Assembly (NCBI RefSeq): GCF_042653925.1
Contig: NZ_JBHSFQ010000001.1
Span: 186,001 to 250,000, forward strand
Reading direction: 5' to 3'
Length of the DNA stretch: 64,000 nt
Origin: Nocardiopsis_B mangrovi
GTDB taxonomy: Bacteria; Actinomycetota; Actinomycetes; Streptosporangiales; Streptosporangiaceae
This document shows positions 1 to 8,074 of the stretch, piece after piece. Made by a program: the position numbers and the translations under genes. The notes under the pieces were generated by a model. It saw only the letters and a program-made list of their open reading frames with translations, had not been told where the DNA came from and did no database searches. Numbering within the stretch: the first letter of the stretch is position 1; the number at the start of each line of letters is the position of its first letter.

Positions 1-52
1 ACGCCCGGTGTCCCAGGAAGTGAGTGCAGCCCCCGTAACTAAAGAGGAATCT

Positions 53-865
53 ATGAGCGACCTCCCCGGACCTGATTTCCGATCGCTAATCCAGCAGCAT
101 AGCGGAGACGTCGCGGATATCCGACGAACTGAACGCGGATTCATGTCCGATATCACGGCGGTTGTCGAGAGCGAAAAAGGTACGTTCTTCGTTAAGGCTA
201 TGAAGAACAAGCCCGGCGGTCGGTTGGACTCCCTCTCTCGCGAACGCCTCGTCAACCCGGCCGTTCACGGCATCTCGCCACATCTGCTCTGGTATGCGGA
301 GGACGAGGCATGGGCGGTTCTCGGATTCGAGTACATCGAAGGTCGTCACGCGGACATCACGCCCGGCTCTCCTGATCTTGCGGCGGTCACAGATGTAATC
401 GACCGAATCGGCAGATTGGAGCTACCGGACGTCGCCAAGGATTGGCGTGAGACCAGGTGGGACCGGTTCGCCGAGAATGCGGCGGCGGAGGCCGAACTGT
501 TCGCGGGTGACGCTCTGCTCTATACGGACATCCATCCGAGTAACGTGATCATCGGAGCCGAATCCGTGTGGGCCGTTGATTGGGCGTGGCCGACGCGGGG
601 AGCCGCGTTCATCGATCCCGCGCTACTCGTCCTACAGCTCGTGGCCGCCGGCCACACTCCGGCCGAAGCGGAGTCGTGGGCGGATAGGTGCGACGCGTGG
701 GTCACGGCGGACCCCGTGGCCGTGGACGCGTTCGCGGCGGCTACGGTGCGCATGTACACCGTCTTCACAGAACGTAAGCCAGACTCCGCGTGGCTCCGCG
801 CCATGGCGAACGCAGCCCGCTCGTGGACGGAGCATCGGGGCGTGAAGGTGAGTCCCCCGGAGTGA
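53..865 (+). CDS. APH-like phosphotransferase family protein
   Basis: 270 residues. It resembles the aminoglycoside phosphotransferase/choline kinase fold. The catalytic loop reads YTDIHPSNV, with the Brenner-type Asp near residue 159 and Asn near 164, and a metal-binding Asp near 176 in AVDWAWP. The N-lobe is short (FFVKAM, probable ATP-contact Lys). The ATG at 53 is chosen because AAAGAGGAA lies 5 nt upstream; an in-frame GTG at 8 has no such site. A strong terminator follows. The substrate cannot be read from sequence: small molecule, antibiotic or sugar are all possible. It converges on the methyltransferase gene at 931-2130. Codon use is less GC3-biased than in the rest of the window, suggesting an accessory gene. 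Confidence 0.75.
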   Translation: MSDLPGPDFRSLIQQHSGDVADIRRTERGFMSDITAVVESEKGTFFVKAMKNKPGGRLDSLSRERLVNPAVHGISPHLLWYAEDEAWAVLGFEYIEGRHADITPGSPDLAAVTDVIDRIGRLELPDVAKDWRETRWDRFAENAAAEAELFAGDALLYTDIHPSNVIIGAESVWAVDWAWPTRGAAFIDPALLVLQLVAAGHTPAEAESWADRCDAWVTADPVAVDAFAAATVRMYTVFTERKPDSAWLRAMANAARSWTEHRGVKVSPPE

Positions 866-883
866 CCGGATCACGGGGAGAGA

Positions 884-912
884 GGCCCCGGAGTCGGCTC
901 CGGGGCCTTTCG
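884..912. terminator. Intrinsic terminator between convergent genes
   Basis: A perfect 10 bp stem (884-893 with 898-907) closes on a TCGG tetraloop and is followed by TTT. It sits 19 nt after the phosphotransferase stop and just beyond the end of the opposing methyltransferase gene, so it may serve both strands. Confidence 0.8.
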
Positions 913-930
913 CATTGCGACAGAACATTC

Positions 931-2130
931 TCAAGAAGCAGGTGGACGGCTACATCGGGCGGCGCTCGCGACCGGCCGCGGGCGTGAGTCGGCCGGGTGG
1001 CGCTTCGCCACAGGGCACGCGGGATCGTCCAGCCAGACGGCTTGCCCGTCCGGGGTGACCGTGAGGCCGAACCTCGTGTGGTCGGGCTCTCCGGCGTCCT
1101 TCCACCATTCGTAGGCGGCGGCCAGTTCATCGAACAGGTTCCGGGGGCCATGCTGCTTCACCCCGTAGTCCTGCGACTCCGCCTGGATTCTCCATGACGC
1201 CCACGATCCCGATTCCGGGTCCATCAGGAATACCGTGTACCGCTGTCCCGCCCGATCGTCGTCGTCATGGACGAGGGTCGACTGCATTCCGTGGACGCGT
1301 ACACCGATCGCAAAGGACGCCGAGAAATCACCTACGGGTTCGTGCGGGTGAAGGGAGGTGACCGTCTCCGTGTAGTCGTGCTCCGGCCTGACCCTGTCCT
1401 CGACCGCCCCGTGCGGCGTCCTCTGGTCGCGTACCCACATGAACCCGGTGTCGCCGGCGAAGCGACCAGAGGCGGTCCCGTCGCCGGAGACCCGGAGGCG
1501 GAGGAGGGCCCCGCTATGGAACGCCGTCCCCCACGGGGTGATGACCTTCCCACCGGGAGCCGTTTGCTCGACCCACGCATAGGGAACGCGGTGCACGGCC
1601 GCCGTGGACAAGACCCGATCGTACGGGGCATTCGGGAGGTGGCCCTTGGTGCCGTCCCCGCTGACCACCTCCACAGGCCAACCGGCGTTGGCCAAGGCGG
1701 CACGGGCCCGCAGCGCCAGGTCGGTGTCGATCTCCACCGTGGTCACGTTCTCCGCGCCCGCGCGGAACGCGATCAGCGCGGCGTTGAACCCGGTCCCGGC
1801 CCCGATCTCAAGGACGCGCGTTCCCGGTTCGATGTCCGACGCGTCGAGCATGAAGGCGACCACGCTGGGCATGGAGGCCGACGACGACACGTATCCGCGT
1901 CCGGTACCGGTCCCGTCGTCCAGCTGCACGGCGATGGGCTCGTCCGAATAGCAGGCCGCCAGCCACGCGTCCGGCGCGTCGCTCCGCCGGAGCGGAACGG
2001 GCTTCCCATTCGTCCGAAGCCAGATGGTCTCGGGGATGAACAGGTGGCGCGGGACGGCAGAGAACGCGGCCCGCCACGCCGGGGGCATCGCCCCGGCGAG
2101 GCGGGCCTGAAGCGCACGAGGGTCACTCAC
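931..2130 (-). CDS. PIMT-like O-methyltransferase with C-terminal extension (RiPP-type)
   Basis: 399 residues. The N-terminal half is a protein-L-isoaspartate O-methyltransferase homologue: VPRHLFIPE at 26-34, the substrate-loop SSSASMP at 82-88, and SAM motif I VLEIGAGTGF at 106-115. Repair PIMTs are only about 210-230 residues. The extra ~170-residue C-terminal region, with WWKDAG and FGLTVTPDG, resembles PIMT homologues found beside lanthipeptide, graspetide and imiditide precursors, where they methylate Asp to make aspartimide or isoaspartate. The GTG start at 2130 overlaps the stop of a 40-residue ORF by GTGA, implying translational coupling. It may modify that peptide. Alternatives are protein repair or another small-peptide methyltransferase. 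Family is sure; the RiPP role is inference. Confidence 0.8.
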   Translation of the reverse strand: MSDPRALQARLAGAMPPAWRAAFSAVPRHLFIPETIWLRTNGKPVPLRRSDAPDAWLAACYSDEPIAVQLDDGTGTGRGYVSSSASMPSVVAFMLDASDIEPGTRVLEIGAGTGFNAALIAFRAGAENVTTVEIDTDLALRARAALANAGWPVEVVSGDGTKGHLPNAPYDRVLSTAAVHRVPYAWVEQTAPGGKVITPWGTAFHSGALLRLRVSGDGTASGRFAGDTGFMWVRDQRTPHGAVEDRVRPEHDYTETVTSLHPHEPVGDFSASFAIGVRVHGMQSTLVHDDDDRAGQRYTVFLMDPESGSWASWRIQAESQDYGVKQHGPRNLFDELAAAYEWWKDAGEPDHTRFGLTVTPDGQAVWLDDPACPVAKRHPADSRPRPVASAARCSRPPAS

Positions 2131-2249
2131 TTCTCTTCATCGTCCCTCTCGTGCCTTCCGCCGCCACTTCCCCCGTCATTGGGGGTCGGCGGGGGCGGCG
2201 GCTTGTCCTTCTGGCCGTCCCAACGAGACGGATCTTCATGCTTTCCCAT
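2127..2249 (-). CDS. 40-residue hydrophilic peptide, candidate precursor for the coupled methyltransferase
   Basis: Starts at ATG 2249 (MGKHEDPSRWDG...). It is rich in Pro, Gly, Asp and Lys: a run of five prolines at residues 17-21, Asp-Gly pairs at 11-12 and 25-26 (NDGG), then a Gly/Ser stretch and an acidic/basic tail. There is no signal peptide or transmembrane segment. Its TGA overlaps the GTG start of the methyltransferase, so the two are almost certainly co-translated. Asp-Gly is the dipeptide most prone to aspartimide formation and the preferred site of known RiPP PIMTs. The Shine-Dalgarno sequence is modest (GGGGTG/GTGGGA). A longer reading from 2348 exists but has no better start signal. 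The precursor function is inferred. Confidence 0.55.
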   Translation of the reverse strand: MGKHEDPSRWDGQKDKPPPPPTPNDGGSGGGRHERDDEEK

Positions 2250-2364
2250 TCCCACACCCCTGTTCGCGTAGCGAAACCGCCCGGACGCCCGGAGTGATCC
2301 CCGCGCGTCCGATAGGCAAAACGAACGCGGCGTGACCGCAAGTGGCATGGCCTAAGGCACCCGG

Positions 2365-2393
2365 CCTATACGAAAACCGGATTTTCGCCACTT
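2365..2393 (-). promoter_or_regulatory. Candidate promoter/operator of the peptide-methyltransferase operon
   Basis: On the minus strand a TATAGG box (2370-2365) is preceded by a 17 bp interval that is itself an inverted repeat, CGAAAA-N5-TTTTCG (2387-2371). A repeat exactly filling the -35/-10 spacer suggests a repressor or activator site. The upstream hexamer AAGTGG is a poor -35, so the promoter assignment is weak. Confidence 0.35.
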
Positions 2394-3034
2394 CCATGTG
2401 GGATGAAAAATGATTTGTGGTGTTTCGTGCGGCACCTCGCGACGCGGGATCGCCACCTTCGGCCGGCGGGCCGACCGGCGCTCGCGCCCCCGGTGCGCCG
2501 GATCGGCGCGGCCAATGGCGGCCAGGCTCACGGCGAAGGGCCGCCGGGGCGCGCGGCGTGGGCCGCCGGGCGGAAGGGCGCCGGGGACACGGCTTCCGGC
2601 CCTCCACACGTGCCGGCGCGTGTGCCGGACCGGGGGGCCGTCGGCGGGCGGGGCGTCGAAGACCGTGCCCATCAGGGCGAATTCCTAGGTCGCGGGCCGT
2701 ACCACCGGGGCTGTACGCCCCTGGCGCTAGGATACTCGGCGCAAGAGCGGACACATCACATCAATGTGGTCTGGATGGGAAAACGCCGTCGATCGACTCC
2801 GAACCGCCCGCCGGGCGCCCGGCCCATGACCGAATGGGCTGTCTTCCGGCGATCGGTGGACGCACTCACGGCGCCTTGGCGCCCATTGGGCCGCCGTTCC
2901 GTCGGCGATCCGCGGAAAACCATGCAGCGCCCGGAGCCCCGGTACGGACACGGTTCGCGAACGTGTGCACCGGGCGGCGAGAGAAACAAGATAGATTGCT
3001 TTCAAGCGGCAATCCCACATCCCGGAGGAGGGAC
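2394..3034. other. Intergenic region upstream of the anti-sigma/sigma pair
   Basis: About 640 bp without a convincing gene. It contains a perfect 10 bp palindrome GTTCGCGAAC (2953-2962), a TAGGAT box at 2728-2733 with a possible 21-codon mini-ORF at 2764-2829, and a TAGATT box at 2992-2997 about 38 nt before the anti-sigma start. No GTTT...GGGTA SigB-type promoter was recognised. Confidence 0.4.
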
Positions 3035-3460
3035 GTGACCGAAGAAACCGCCGCGCCGACATCGGGCGCCACGGACGTACGCGACGCTGTCACCGTCAAG
3101 ATGCCGGCGGACAGCGCCTACCTCTCCGTGTTGCGCACGGCAACGGCCGGCCTGGCGGCCCGCCTCGATTTCACCCTCGACGAGATCGAGGATCTCCGGA
3201 TCGGCGTCGACGAAGCCTGCGCAATGCTGCTCGCTCAGGCCCTCCCCGGAACGGATCTGACCACCGAGTTCGAACTCACCGGCGACGGCATGCGCATCTC
3301 CGTCTCGGTGCTGACCGCCGACGGCCGGCTCCCCGAGCGCGACACCTTCGCGTGGACCGTCCTGTCGGCACTGGCCGGAGAGGTCGACGCCGGCGTCGGC
3401 CCGGACGACCGCGTCTCCATCGTCCTGCACAAGCGGCGCGGCATGGTGGAGCCGGCGTGA
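3035..3460 (+). CDS. RsbW-like anti-sigma factor (HATPase_c_2 family)
   Basis: 141 residues. A GHKL ATPase-like serine kinase/anti-sigma factor of the RsbW/SpoIIAB type, with the helix EIEDLRIGVDEACAMLL as the N-box equivalent and a short C-terminal strand. The N-box Asn is not conserved, as in many actinobacterial RsbW paralogues. GTG 3035 is preceded by GGAGGAGGG; the frame is open far upstream but has no comparable site. The stop overlaps the sigma gene start (GTGA), the usual arrangement of an anti-sigma with its cognate sigma factor. It is expected to bind and hold the sigma factor of 3457-4260. No anti-anti-sigma (RsbV-like) gene lies next to it. Confidence 0.85.
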   Translation: MTEETAAPTSGATDVRDAVTVKMPADSAYLSVLRTATAGLAARLDFTLDEIEDLRIGVDEACAMLLAQALPGTDLTTEFELTGDGMRISVSVLTADGRLPERDTFAWTVLSALAGEVDAGVGPDDRVSIVLHKRRGMVEPA

Positions 3461-4260
3461 GCGAAAGGGGGCCCGCTCTGACGGCGAAAACGGAGCACGC
3501 GGTGCCCGACCGGGCTCGTGCACGAGAGTTGTTCGAGCGCCTGAGCGAGCTTCCCGAGGACGCTCCCGAACGGCAGCGGATCCGCGATGAACTCGTGGAA
3601 CTCCACCTGCCCCTCGTGGAGTACCTCGCGCGCCGCTTCCGCAACCGCGGCGAATGGCTCGACGATCTCACCCAGGTCGCCACGATCGGGCTCATCAAGT
3701 CGATCGACCGGTTCGATCTGGAGCGCGGCGTGGAGTTCTCCACCTACGCCACCCCCACGATCGTCGGCGAGATCAAACGGCACTTCCGCGACAAGGGCTG
3801 GGCGGTGCGCGTGCCGCGCCGGCTCCAGGAGCTGAAGCTCTCCCTGACCAAGGCGGTCAGCGACCTCTCCCAGCGCGAGGGCCGGGCACCGACCGTGCAC
3901 GAGCTCGCCGAGCACCTCGGGATGACCGAGGAGGAGGTGCTGGAGGGCCTGGAATCGGCGAACGCCTACTCCACGGTCTCGCTCGACGCACCCGACAGCG
4001 GCGACGAAGACGCCCCGGCCGTGGCCGACTCCCTCGGGATCGTCGACGACTCCCTCGAAGGCGTGGAGTACCGCGAATCCCTCAAACCGCTGCTGGAGCA
4101 GCTGCCGCCGCGGGAGAAGCGGATCCTGCTGCTGCGCTTCTTCGGCAACATGACCCAGTCGCAGATCGCCCAGGAACTGGGGATCTCGCAGATGCACGTG
4201 TCGCGCCTGCTGGCGCGCACGCTGGCCCAGCTCCGCCAGGCGCTGACCACCGACGACTGA
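3457..4260 (+). CDS. SigB/SigF-type RNA polymerase sigma factor
   Basis: 267 residues, the usual length for the SigB/SigF/WhiG group. Region 2 is seen at DLTQVATIGLIKSIDRF and FSTYATPTIVGEIKRHFRD, region 3 at GRAPTVHELAEHLGMTEEEV, and region 4 helix-turn-helix at SQIAQELGISQMHVSRLL. Region 1.1 is absent, so it is an alternative sigma factor for stress or development. GTG 3457 overlaps the anti-sigma stop and has GGTGGA 6 nt upstream. Translational coupling keeps it stoichiometric with its inhibitor. In Streptomyces, paralogues (SigB, SigF, SigL and others) differ in osmotic and sporulation roles; which one this is cannot be told from sequence alone. Confidence 0.9.
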   Translation: MSERGPALTAKTEHAVPDRARARELFERLSELPEDAPERQRIRDELVELHLPLVEYLARRFRNRGEWLDDLTQVATIGLIKSIDRFDLERGVEFSTYATPTIVGEIKRHFRDKGWAVRVPRRLQELKLSLTKAVSDLSQREGRAPTVHELAEHLGMTEEEVLEGLESANAYSTVSLDAPDSGDEDAPAVADSLGIVDDSLEGVEYRESLKPLLEQLPPREKRILLLRFFGNMTQSQIAQELGISQMHVSRLLARTLAQLRQALTTDD

Positions 4261-4299
4261 ACCGCGCGGTCCCGCCGCCCGCCGGCCCGCGCGCATCGC

Positions 4300-4333
4300 G
4301 GCCCCGTATCCGGATCCTCCCGGGTACGGGGCC
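4300..4333. terminator. Hairpin between convergent genes
   Basis: A 9 bp stem GGCCCCGTA/TACGGGGCC (4300-4308 with 4325-4333) encloses a GC-rich loop that can pair further. It lies between the sigma factor stop and the opposing membrane gene, followed by CTCTC rather than a T-run. Confidence 0.6.
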
Positions 4334-4336
4334 CTC

Positions 4337-4744
4337 TCACGTCCGCCCGCGTGATCCGGACGCGTCGTCGGCGGGGAACAGGACCGCGGTCGTCGCGGGG
4401 GCCAGCACGGCGGCGAGCCCGGCCGCCGCCAGTGCCACCAGGGCCGCGCAGGCCGCGTACTGCCCACTGGTCGCCATGTAGTAGGCGATGACCAGAACGA
4501 ACAGCTGGGTGACCACCACGGGGCTGCGCGCCCAGTCCCGCAGCCGGAAGAGCCCCCAGGCGGCGTAGCCGATCGCCGCTGCGGCGCCGAGCGCCAGGAC
4601 GGCGAGGGGGACGGCGGATTCGGCGTCGTCGGCCTGGCCGAGCAGCGTGCCGATCAGGACGTAGACGCCGCCGGCGCCGGCCGCCGCGGCGACGAGCGCC
4701 TCGACCGCCGCCGCCGCGGTGATGGTGAAAGGTCGGGAAGACAC
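4337..4744 (-). CDS. Small integral membrane protein, unknown function
   Basis: 135 residues. Four hydrophobic segments are visible, roughly at residues 8-35, 45-66, 75-92 and 98-122, with the charged segment FRLRDWARS between the second and third. This four-helix Ala/Leu/Val-rich layout is typical of small uncharacterised actinobacterial membrane proteins. No enzymatic motif was seen. The ATG start (MSSRPFT) lies about 105 bp from the divergently transcribed lipid kinase gene, so the two may share a promoter region. Confidence 0.65.
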   Translation of the reverse strand: MSSRPFTITAAAAVEALVAAAAGAGGVYVLIGTLLGQADDAESAVPLAVLALGAAAAIGYAAWGLFRLRDWARSPVVVTQLFVLVIAYYMATSGQYAACAALVALAAAGLAAVLAPATTAVLFPADDASGSRGRT

Positions 4745-4849
4745 GTTCCAGCCTATCCCCGGTGGTCACCGCGGCGCGCCCGCCCTCCCCCACCGCCGCG
4801 GGGGATGCCCTCGGTACGGATGACCGACAGTGATCAATAGACTGTGCCC

Positions 4850-5785
4850 GTGCGCGCGCTCTTCATCGTCAACCCCCAGGCGACCACCACGACACCCCGG
4901 TCCCGCGATGTCATCGTGGGCGCCATCGCGCGCGACGTCGACCTCCGGGTCGCGCAGACCGAGTACCGCGACCACGCACGCGAACTCGCGCGCGGCGCCG
5001 CAGCCGAGGGCTACGAACTCGTCATCAGCCTGGGCGGCGACGGCACGGTCAACGAGGTCGTCAACGGCCTGCTGGCCACGCCCGAGGGGCTGTCCCGGCC
5101 CAGCTACGCCGCGCTGCCCGGCGGCAGCGCCAACGTGTTCATCCGCGCGCTCGGGCTGCCCGCCGACCCGATCGAGGCCACCGGCGCCATGCTGGAGTCC
5201 CTGCGCTCGGGCTACGGCCGCGAGGTCGGGCTCGGGCGCATCGTGAGCGACGTCGACGACCGGTACTTCACCTTCTGCGCCGGGTTCGGCTGGGACGCCG
5301 AGGTGGTGCACGAGGTCGAGCGGCAGCGGCGCCGGGGGCGCCGCGCCTCGCCGGCGCTCTATGTGGGCATCGCGTTCCAGAAGTTCCTGAAGGGCGACAT
5401 CCGGCTGCCGTCGCTGCGGATCGACGCCCCCGGGCACGACTCCGTGCACGACCTGCATTTCGCCATCGTCACCAACACCACGCCCTGGACCTATGCCGGG
5501 TCGGTCCCGGTGCAGCCGACCCCGCGGTCGCGGTTCGACCTGGGGCTCGACGTCTTCGCCATGACCCAGCTCAACGCCGTCAATACGAGCCGGCTGCTGC
5601 GGCAGATGCTCTCGCACAAGGGCGTGCCGCCTTATGGGCGCGGCTATGTCGGGTGGCACGACCAGAGTTCGCTGACCATCGAATCGCGCCGTCCGCGCGC
5701 CTTCCAGATCGACGGCGAATACCTGGGCCACCGGAAGCGTGTCAATTTCCAATCCGTACCGAAGGCATTACGAATCATCGGTTAA
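4850..5785 (+). CDS. Diacylglycerol kinase family lipid kinase (DgkB/YegS-like)
   Basis: 311 residues, in the usual range for single-domain DAGK_cat proteins. The nucleotide-binding motif LGGDGTVNEVVNG starts near residue 60, followed by LPGGSANVF. The C-terminal lobe carries FCAGFGWDAEVV and ends with FQIDGEYLG. It probably phosphorylates diacylglycerol or a related lipid at the inner membrane face. GTG 4850 gives MRALFIVNPQA, the conserved N-terminus; a GTG two codons earlier is possible. No Shine-Dalgarno is present, but TAGACT ends 6 nt before GTG 4850, suggesting a leaderless transcript. It precedes whiB1 on the same strand by more than 300 bp. Confidence 0.85.
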   Translation: MRALFIVNPQATTTTPRSRDVIVGAIARDVDLRVAQTEYRDHARELARGAAAEGYELVISLGGDGTVNEVVNGLLATPEGLSRPSYAALPGGSANVFIRALGLPADPIEATGAMLESLRSGYGREVGLGRIVSDVDDRYFTFCAGFGWDAEVVHEVERQRRRGRRASPALYVGIAFQKFLKGDIRLPSLRIDAPGHDSVHDLHFAIVTNTTPWTYAGSVPVQPTPRSRFDLGLDVFAMTQLNAVNTSRLLRQMLSHKGVPPYGRGYVGWHDQSSLTIESRRPRAFQIDGEYLGHRKRVNFQSVPKALRIIG

Positions 5786-6113
5786 GAGAGCGACAACTTC
5801 GCAGGTCGGGACCCTTGTGACGCATACGACACGCCGTTGGCCAGGATGGACGACGGCCACTCTTGCATGCACCGATCAAGCCTGTCAGGCTCAAAGTGTC
5901 GCCGCACGTTACGGGCGAGTAAAACGGAGTTTCCGAGGTCAGCGGGCGTAACACTACTCCGGCTGCCGACGGGTCTCCCGAAGACGACCCCGTTGGGCGG
6001 GCGCACGAGCGGACCGGAGGCAACGATGACGTACCGCCGGACCAGCGTCGAGTTCGTGAATTGCTTCACAAAGCGCGCGCCCCAGACCGCCTCACTGTGA
6101 GGAGATGACCCGC
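5786..6113 (+). promoter_or_regulatory. whiB1 upstream region
   Basis: About 330 bp, AT-richer than its surroundings and without a convincing ORF. A half-conserved CRP-like site, TGTGA-N6-CGACA, starts at 5816. In M. tuberculosis whiB1 is controlled by CRP, but the right half here matches only 3 of 5 bases. A TAACACT box lies at 5949-5955. No clear -35/-10 pair can be fixed by eye. Confidence 0.35.
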
Positions 6114-6371
6114 ATGGACTGGCGCCACCACGCCGCCTGCCGTGACGAAGACCCCGAGCTCTTCTTCCCGATCGGGAACTCCGGCCCGGCGGTATTCCAG
6201 ATCGAAGAGGCCAAAGAAGTATGCCGGGCCTGCCCGGTGACCAGCTCCTGTCTCGCGTGGGCGCTGGAGACCGGCCAGGACGGGGGTGTCTGGGGCGGGA
6301 TGAGCGAGGACGAGCGCCGCGCCCTGCGCCGCCGCCGCGGAGCGCGCCCGATGGTGCGCACCGCCGTCTGA
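6114..6371 (+). CDS. whiB1: WhiB1/WblE family iron-sulfur transcriptional regulator
   Basis: 85 residues, the length of M. tuberculosis WhiB1. The four [4Fe-4S] cysteines are at 9, 37, 40 and 46 (CRACPVTSSC), followed by the GVWGG turn and the basic ERRALRRRRGARP tail. WhiB1 binds the region 4 domain of the primary sigma factor and is an essential nitric-oxide-sensitive regulator in mycobacteria. ATG 6114 gives the conserved MDWRH start and is 9 nt after GAGGAG; an ATG at 6105 abuts that site and is too close. It converges on the pdtaS-like kinase, the same neighbour as in mycobacteria (Rv3219/Rv3220c). Confidence 0.95.
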   Translation: MDWRHHAACRDEDPELFFPIGNSGPAVFQIEEAKEVCRACPVTSSCLAWALETGQDGGVWGGMSEDERRALRRRRGARPMVRTAV

Positions 6372-6474
6372 CCCGCCCCTTCCCCGCCCGCTTCGCCTCC
6401 CGTCCCCCGACCCCGGTGTCCCCCGCGCGTCCCCCTCGCTCCCGCCCCCCGCGGGGGGACGCCCATGCGCCGCC

Positions 6475-8025
6475 TCAGCCGTAGGGCTCCACGTTGTGCT
6501 CGACCGGCAGCCCGATCGACACCATCGTGCCGCCGTTGTCGCGCGGCTTGATCTCCAGCGTCCCCCCCAGCTCACCGACGATCAGGGTCCGCACGATCTG
6601 CAGGCCCAGGCTGGTCGTGCCCTCGACGTCGAAGTCGTCGGGCAGCCCCTTGCCGTCGTCGGTCACTTCGACCCGCAGCCGGGCCACCGCGTCGTCGCCG
6701 CCCGGGCCGGGGTCCTCGCGGTGGACGTGCACCTCGATCACGCCGGGCCCGTAGGCCAGGCCGTGTTCCACCGCGTTCTGCACCAGCTCCGCGAGCACCA
6801 TCGACAGCGGGGTGGCCACGAGCGCCGACAACAGGCCGAACCGGCCCATTCGCCGGGGGACCACCGGGGCGCCCGTCGAGGACACCTCCGCGGCCATCTC
6901 GATGACCCGGTCGGCGATGTCGTCGAAGTCCACGACCTCATCGGGGGTGTGGGACAGCATCTCGTGCACGATCGCGATCGACCCCACCCGGCGCACCGCC
7001 TCGTCGAGCGCCGCGCGGCCCTCGGGGATGTCGAGCCGGCGGGACTGGAGCCGCAGCAGCGCGGCCACGGTCTGGAGGTTGTTCTTCACCCGGTGGTGGA
7101 TCTCGCGGATGGTGGCGTCCTTGGTCATCAGCTCGCGCTCGCGCCGCCGCAGCTCGGTGACGTCGCGCACCATGATGAGGGCGCCGATGCGCACCCCGCC
7201 GACCACCAGCGGGATGGCTCTCAGCTGGATGGTGGAGCCGCGCCCCTCGACCTCGGACTCCTGCGGGATACGGCCGCCGGCGGTCCAGGTCAGCGATTCG
7301 TCGCGGGGATCGCCCGTTGCGGCGAGGTCGAGCGTGGTGCGGGCCAGCCGCGCGCCGACGAGATCGGCGGTCAGCCCGAGGCGGCGGTAGGCCGACAGCG
7401 CGTTGGGGCTGGCGTAGACGACCTCGCCGTCCTGGTCCAGGCGCAGGAGGCCGTCGCCCACCCGGGGTGAGCGCACCATCAGCGGCTCCTGGTCGCTGAA
7501 GGGGAACGCGCCCTCGGCGATCATCTGCGCGAGGTCGCCCGCACTCTGCAGGTAGGTCAGCTCCAGGCGGCTCGGCGTGCGCGCCGAGCTGAGGTTGGTG
7601 CTGCGCTGGATGACGGCGATCGGCGTGCCCGCGCGGCGCACCGGGATGGTCTCCTCGCGCACCGGGACGCCCCCCGACCAGTCGGGGTCGCCCTCGCGGC
7701 AGATGCGGCCCTCGGCCCAGGCCCGGTCGATCAGCACCCGCCGGCCGGCGAGCCGGCCCTGGACGGTGTCGTCGGCGATCTCCGTCACGTCGTCGCGCAG
7801 GACGGTCTCGACGAGGTCGTCCTGGAAGGCGGTGGGACCGGTGGTGGGGCGCATCTGCGAGACGGCCACCCAGCCGGTGTCGTCGCGCAGCCGGACCCAG
7901 AGCACCAGGTCGGCGAAGGAGAGGTCGGCGAGGAGCTGCCAGTCCGAGACCAGAGAGTGGAGCCATTCGAGGTCCGCGGTCTTGAGCACCGTGTACCGCC
8001 GGATGAGATCACTGAGGTGAGGCAC
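6475..8025 (-). CDS. pdtaS: PdtaS-type cytosolic sensor histidine kinase
   Basis: 516 residues, soluble. Domains in order: N-terminal GAF-like domain (~1-155), PAS domain (~195-290), HisKA_2 dimerisation helix with REIHHRVKNNLQTVAALL (phospho-acceptor His near 309), and HATPase with ELVQNAVEHG and DDGKGLP. In mycobacteria PdtaS phosphorylates PdtaR, an ANTAR antiterminator, in response to redox/NO and copper signals. No PdtaR-type receiver gene is adjacent, but an ANTAR-only protein is encoded at 47946-48455. GTG 8025 gives MPHLSDLIRRYT. It is divergent from dasR, and a dre-like operator lies between the two genes. Confidence 0.9.
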   Translation of the reverse strand: MPHLSDLIRRYTVLKTADLEWLHSLVSDWQLLADLSFADLVLWVRLRDDTGWVAVSQMRPTTGPTAFQDDLVETVLRDDVTEIADDTVQGRLAGRRVLIDRAWAEGRICREGDPDWSGGVPVREETIPVRRAGTPIAVIQRSTNLSSARTPSRLELTYLQSAGDLAQMIAEGAFPFSDQEPLMVRSPRVGDGLLRLDQDGEVVYASPNALSAYRRLGLTADLVGARLARTTLDLAATGDPRDESLTWTAGGRIPQESEVEGRGSTIQLRAIPLVVGGVRIGALIMVRDVTELRRRERELMTKDATIREIHHRVKNNLQTVAALLRLQSRRLDIPEGRAALDEAVRRVGSIAIVHEMLSHTPDEVVDFDDIADRVIEMAAEVSSTGAPVVPRRMGRFGLLSALVATPLSMVLAELVQNAVEHGLAYGPGVIEVHVHREDPGPGGDDAVARLRVEVTDDGKGLPDDFDVEGTTSLGLQIVRTLIVGELGGTLEIKPRDNGGTMVSIGLPVEHNVEPYG

Positions 8026-8074
8026 TCACAAATCATCCCATGGATGGGGGCATACTCAAGGGACGGGCTCGACC

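Noticed and set aside
2764..2829. 21-codon mini-ORF (MWSGWENAV...) behind a TAGGAT box
   Set aside because: No ribosome site, no relation to a downstream gene, and too short to judge from one genome.
5816..5831. CRP-like site upstream of whiB1
   Set aside because: Only the TGTGA half is good; the other half matches 3 of 5 bases, which is expected by chance.
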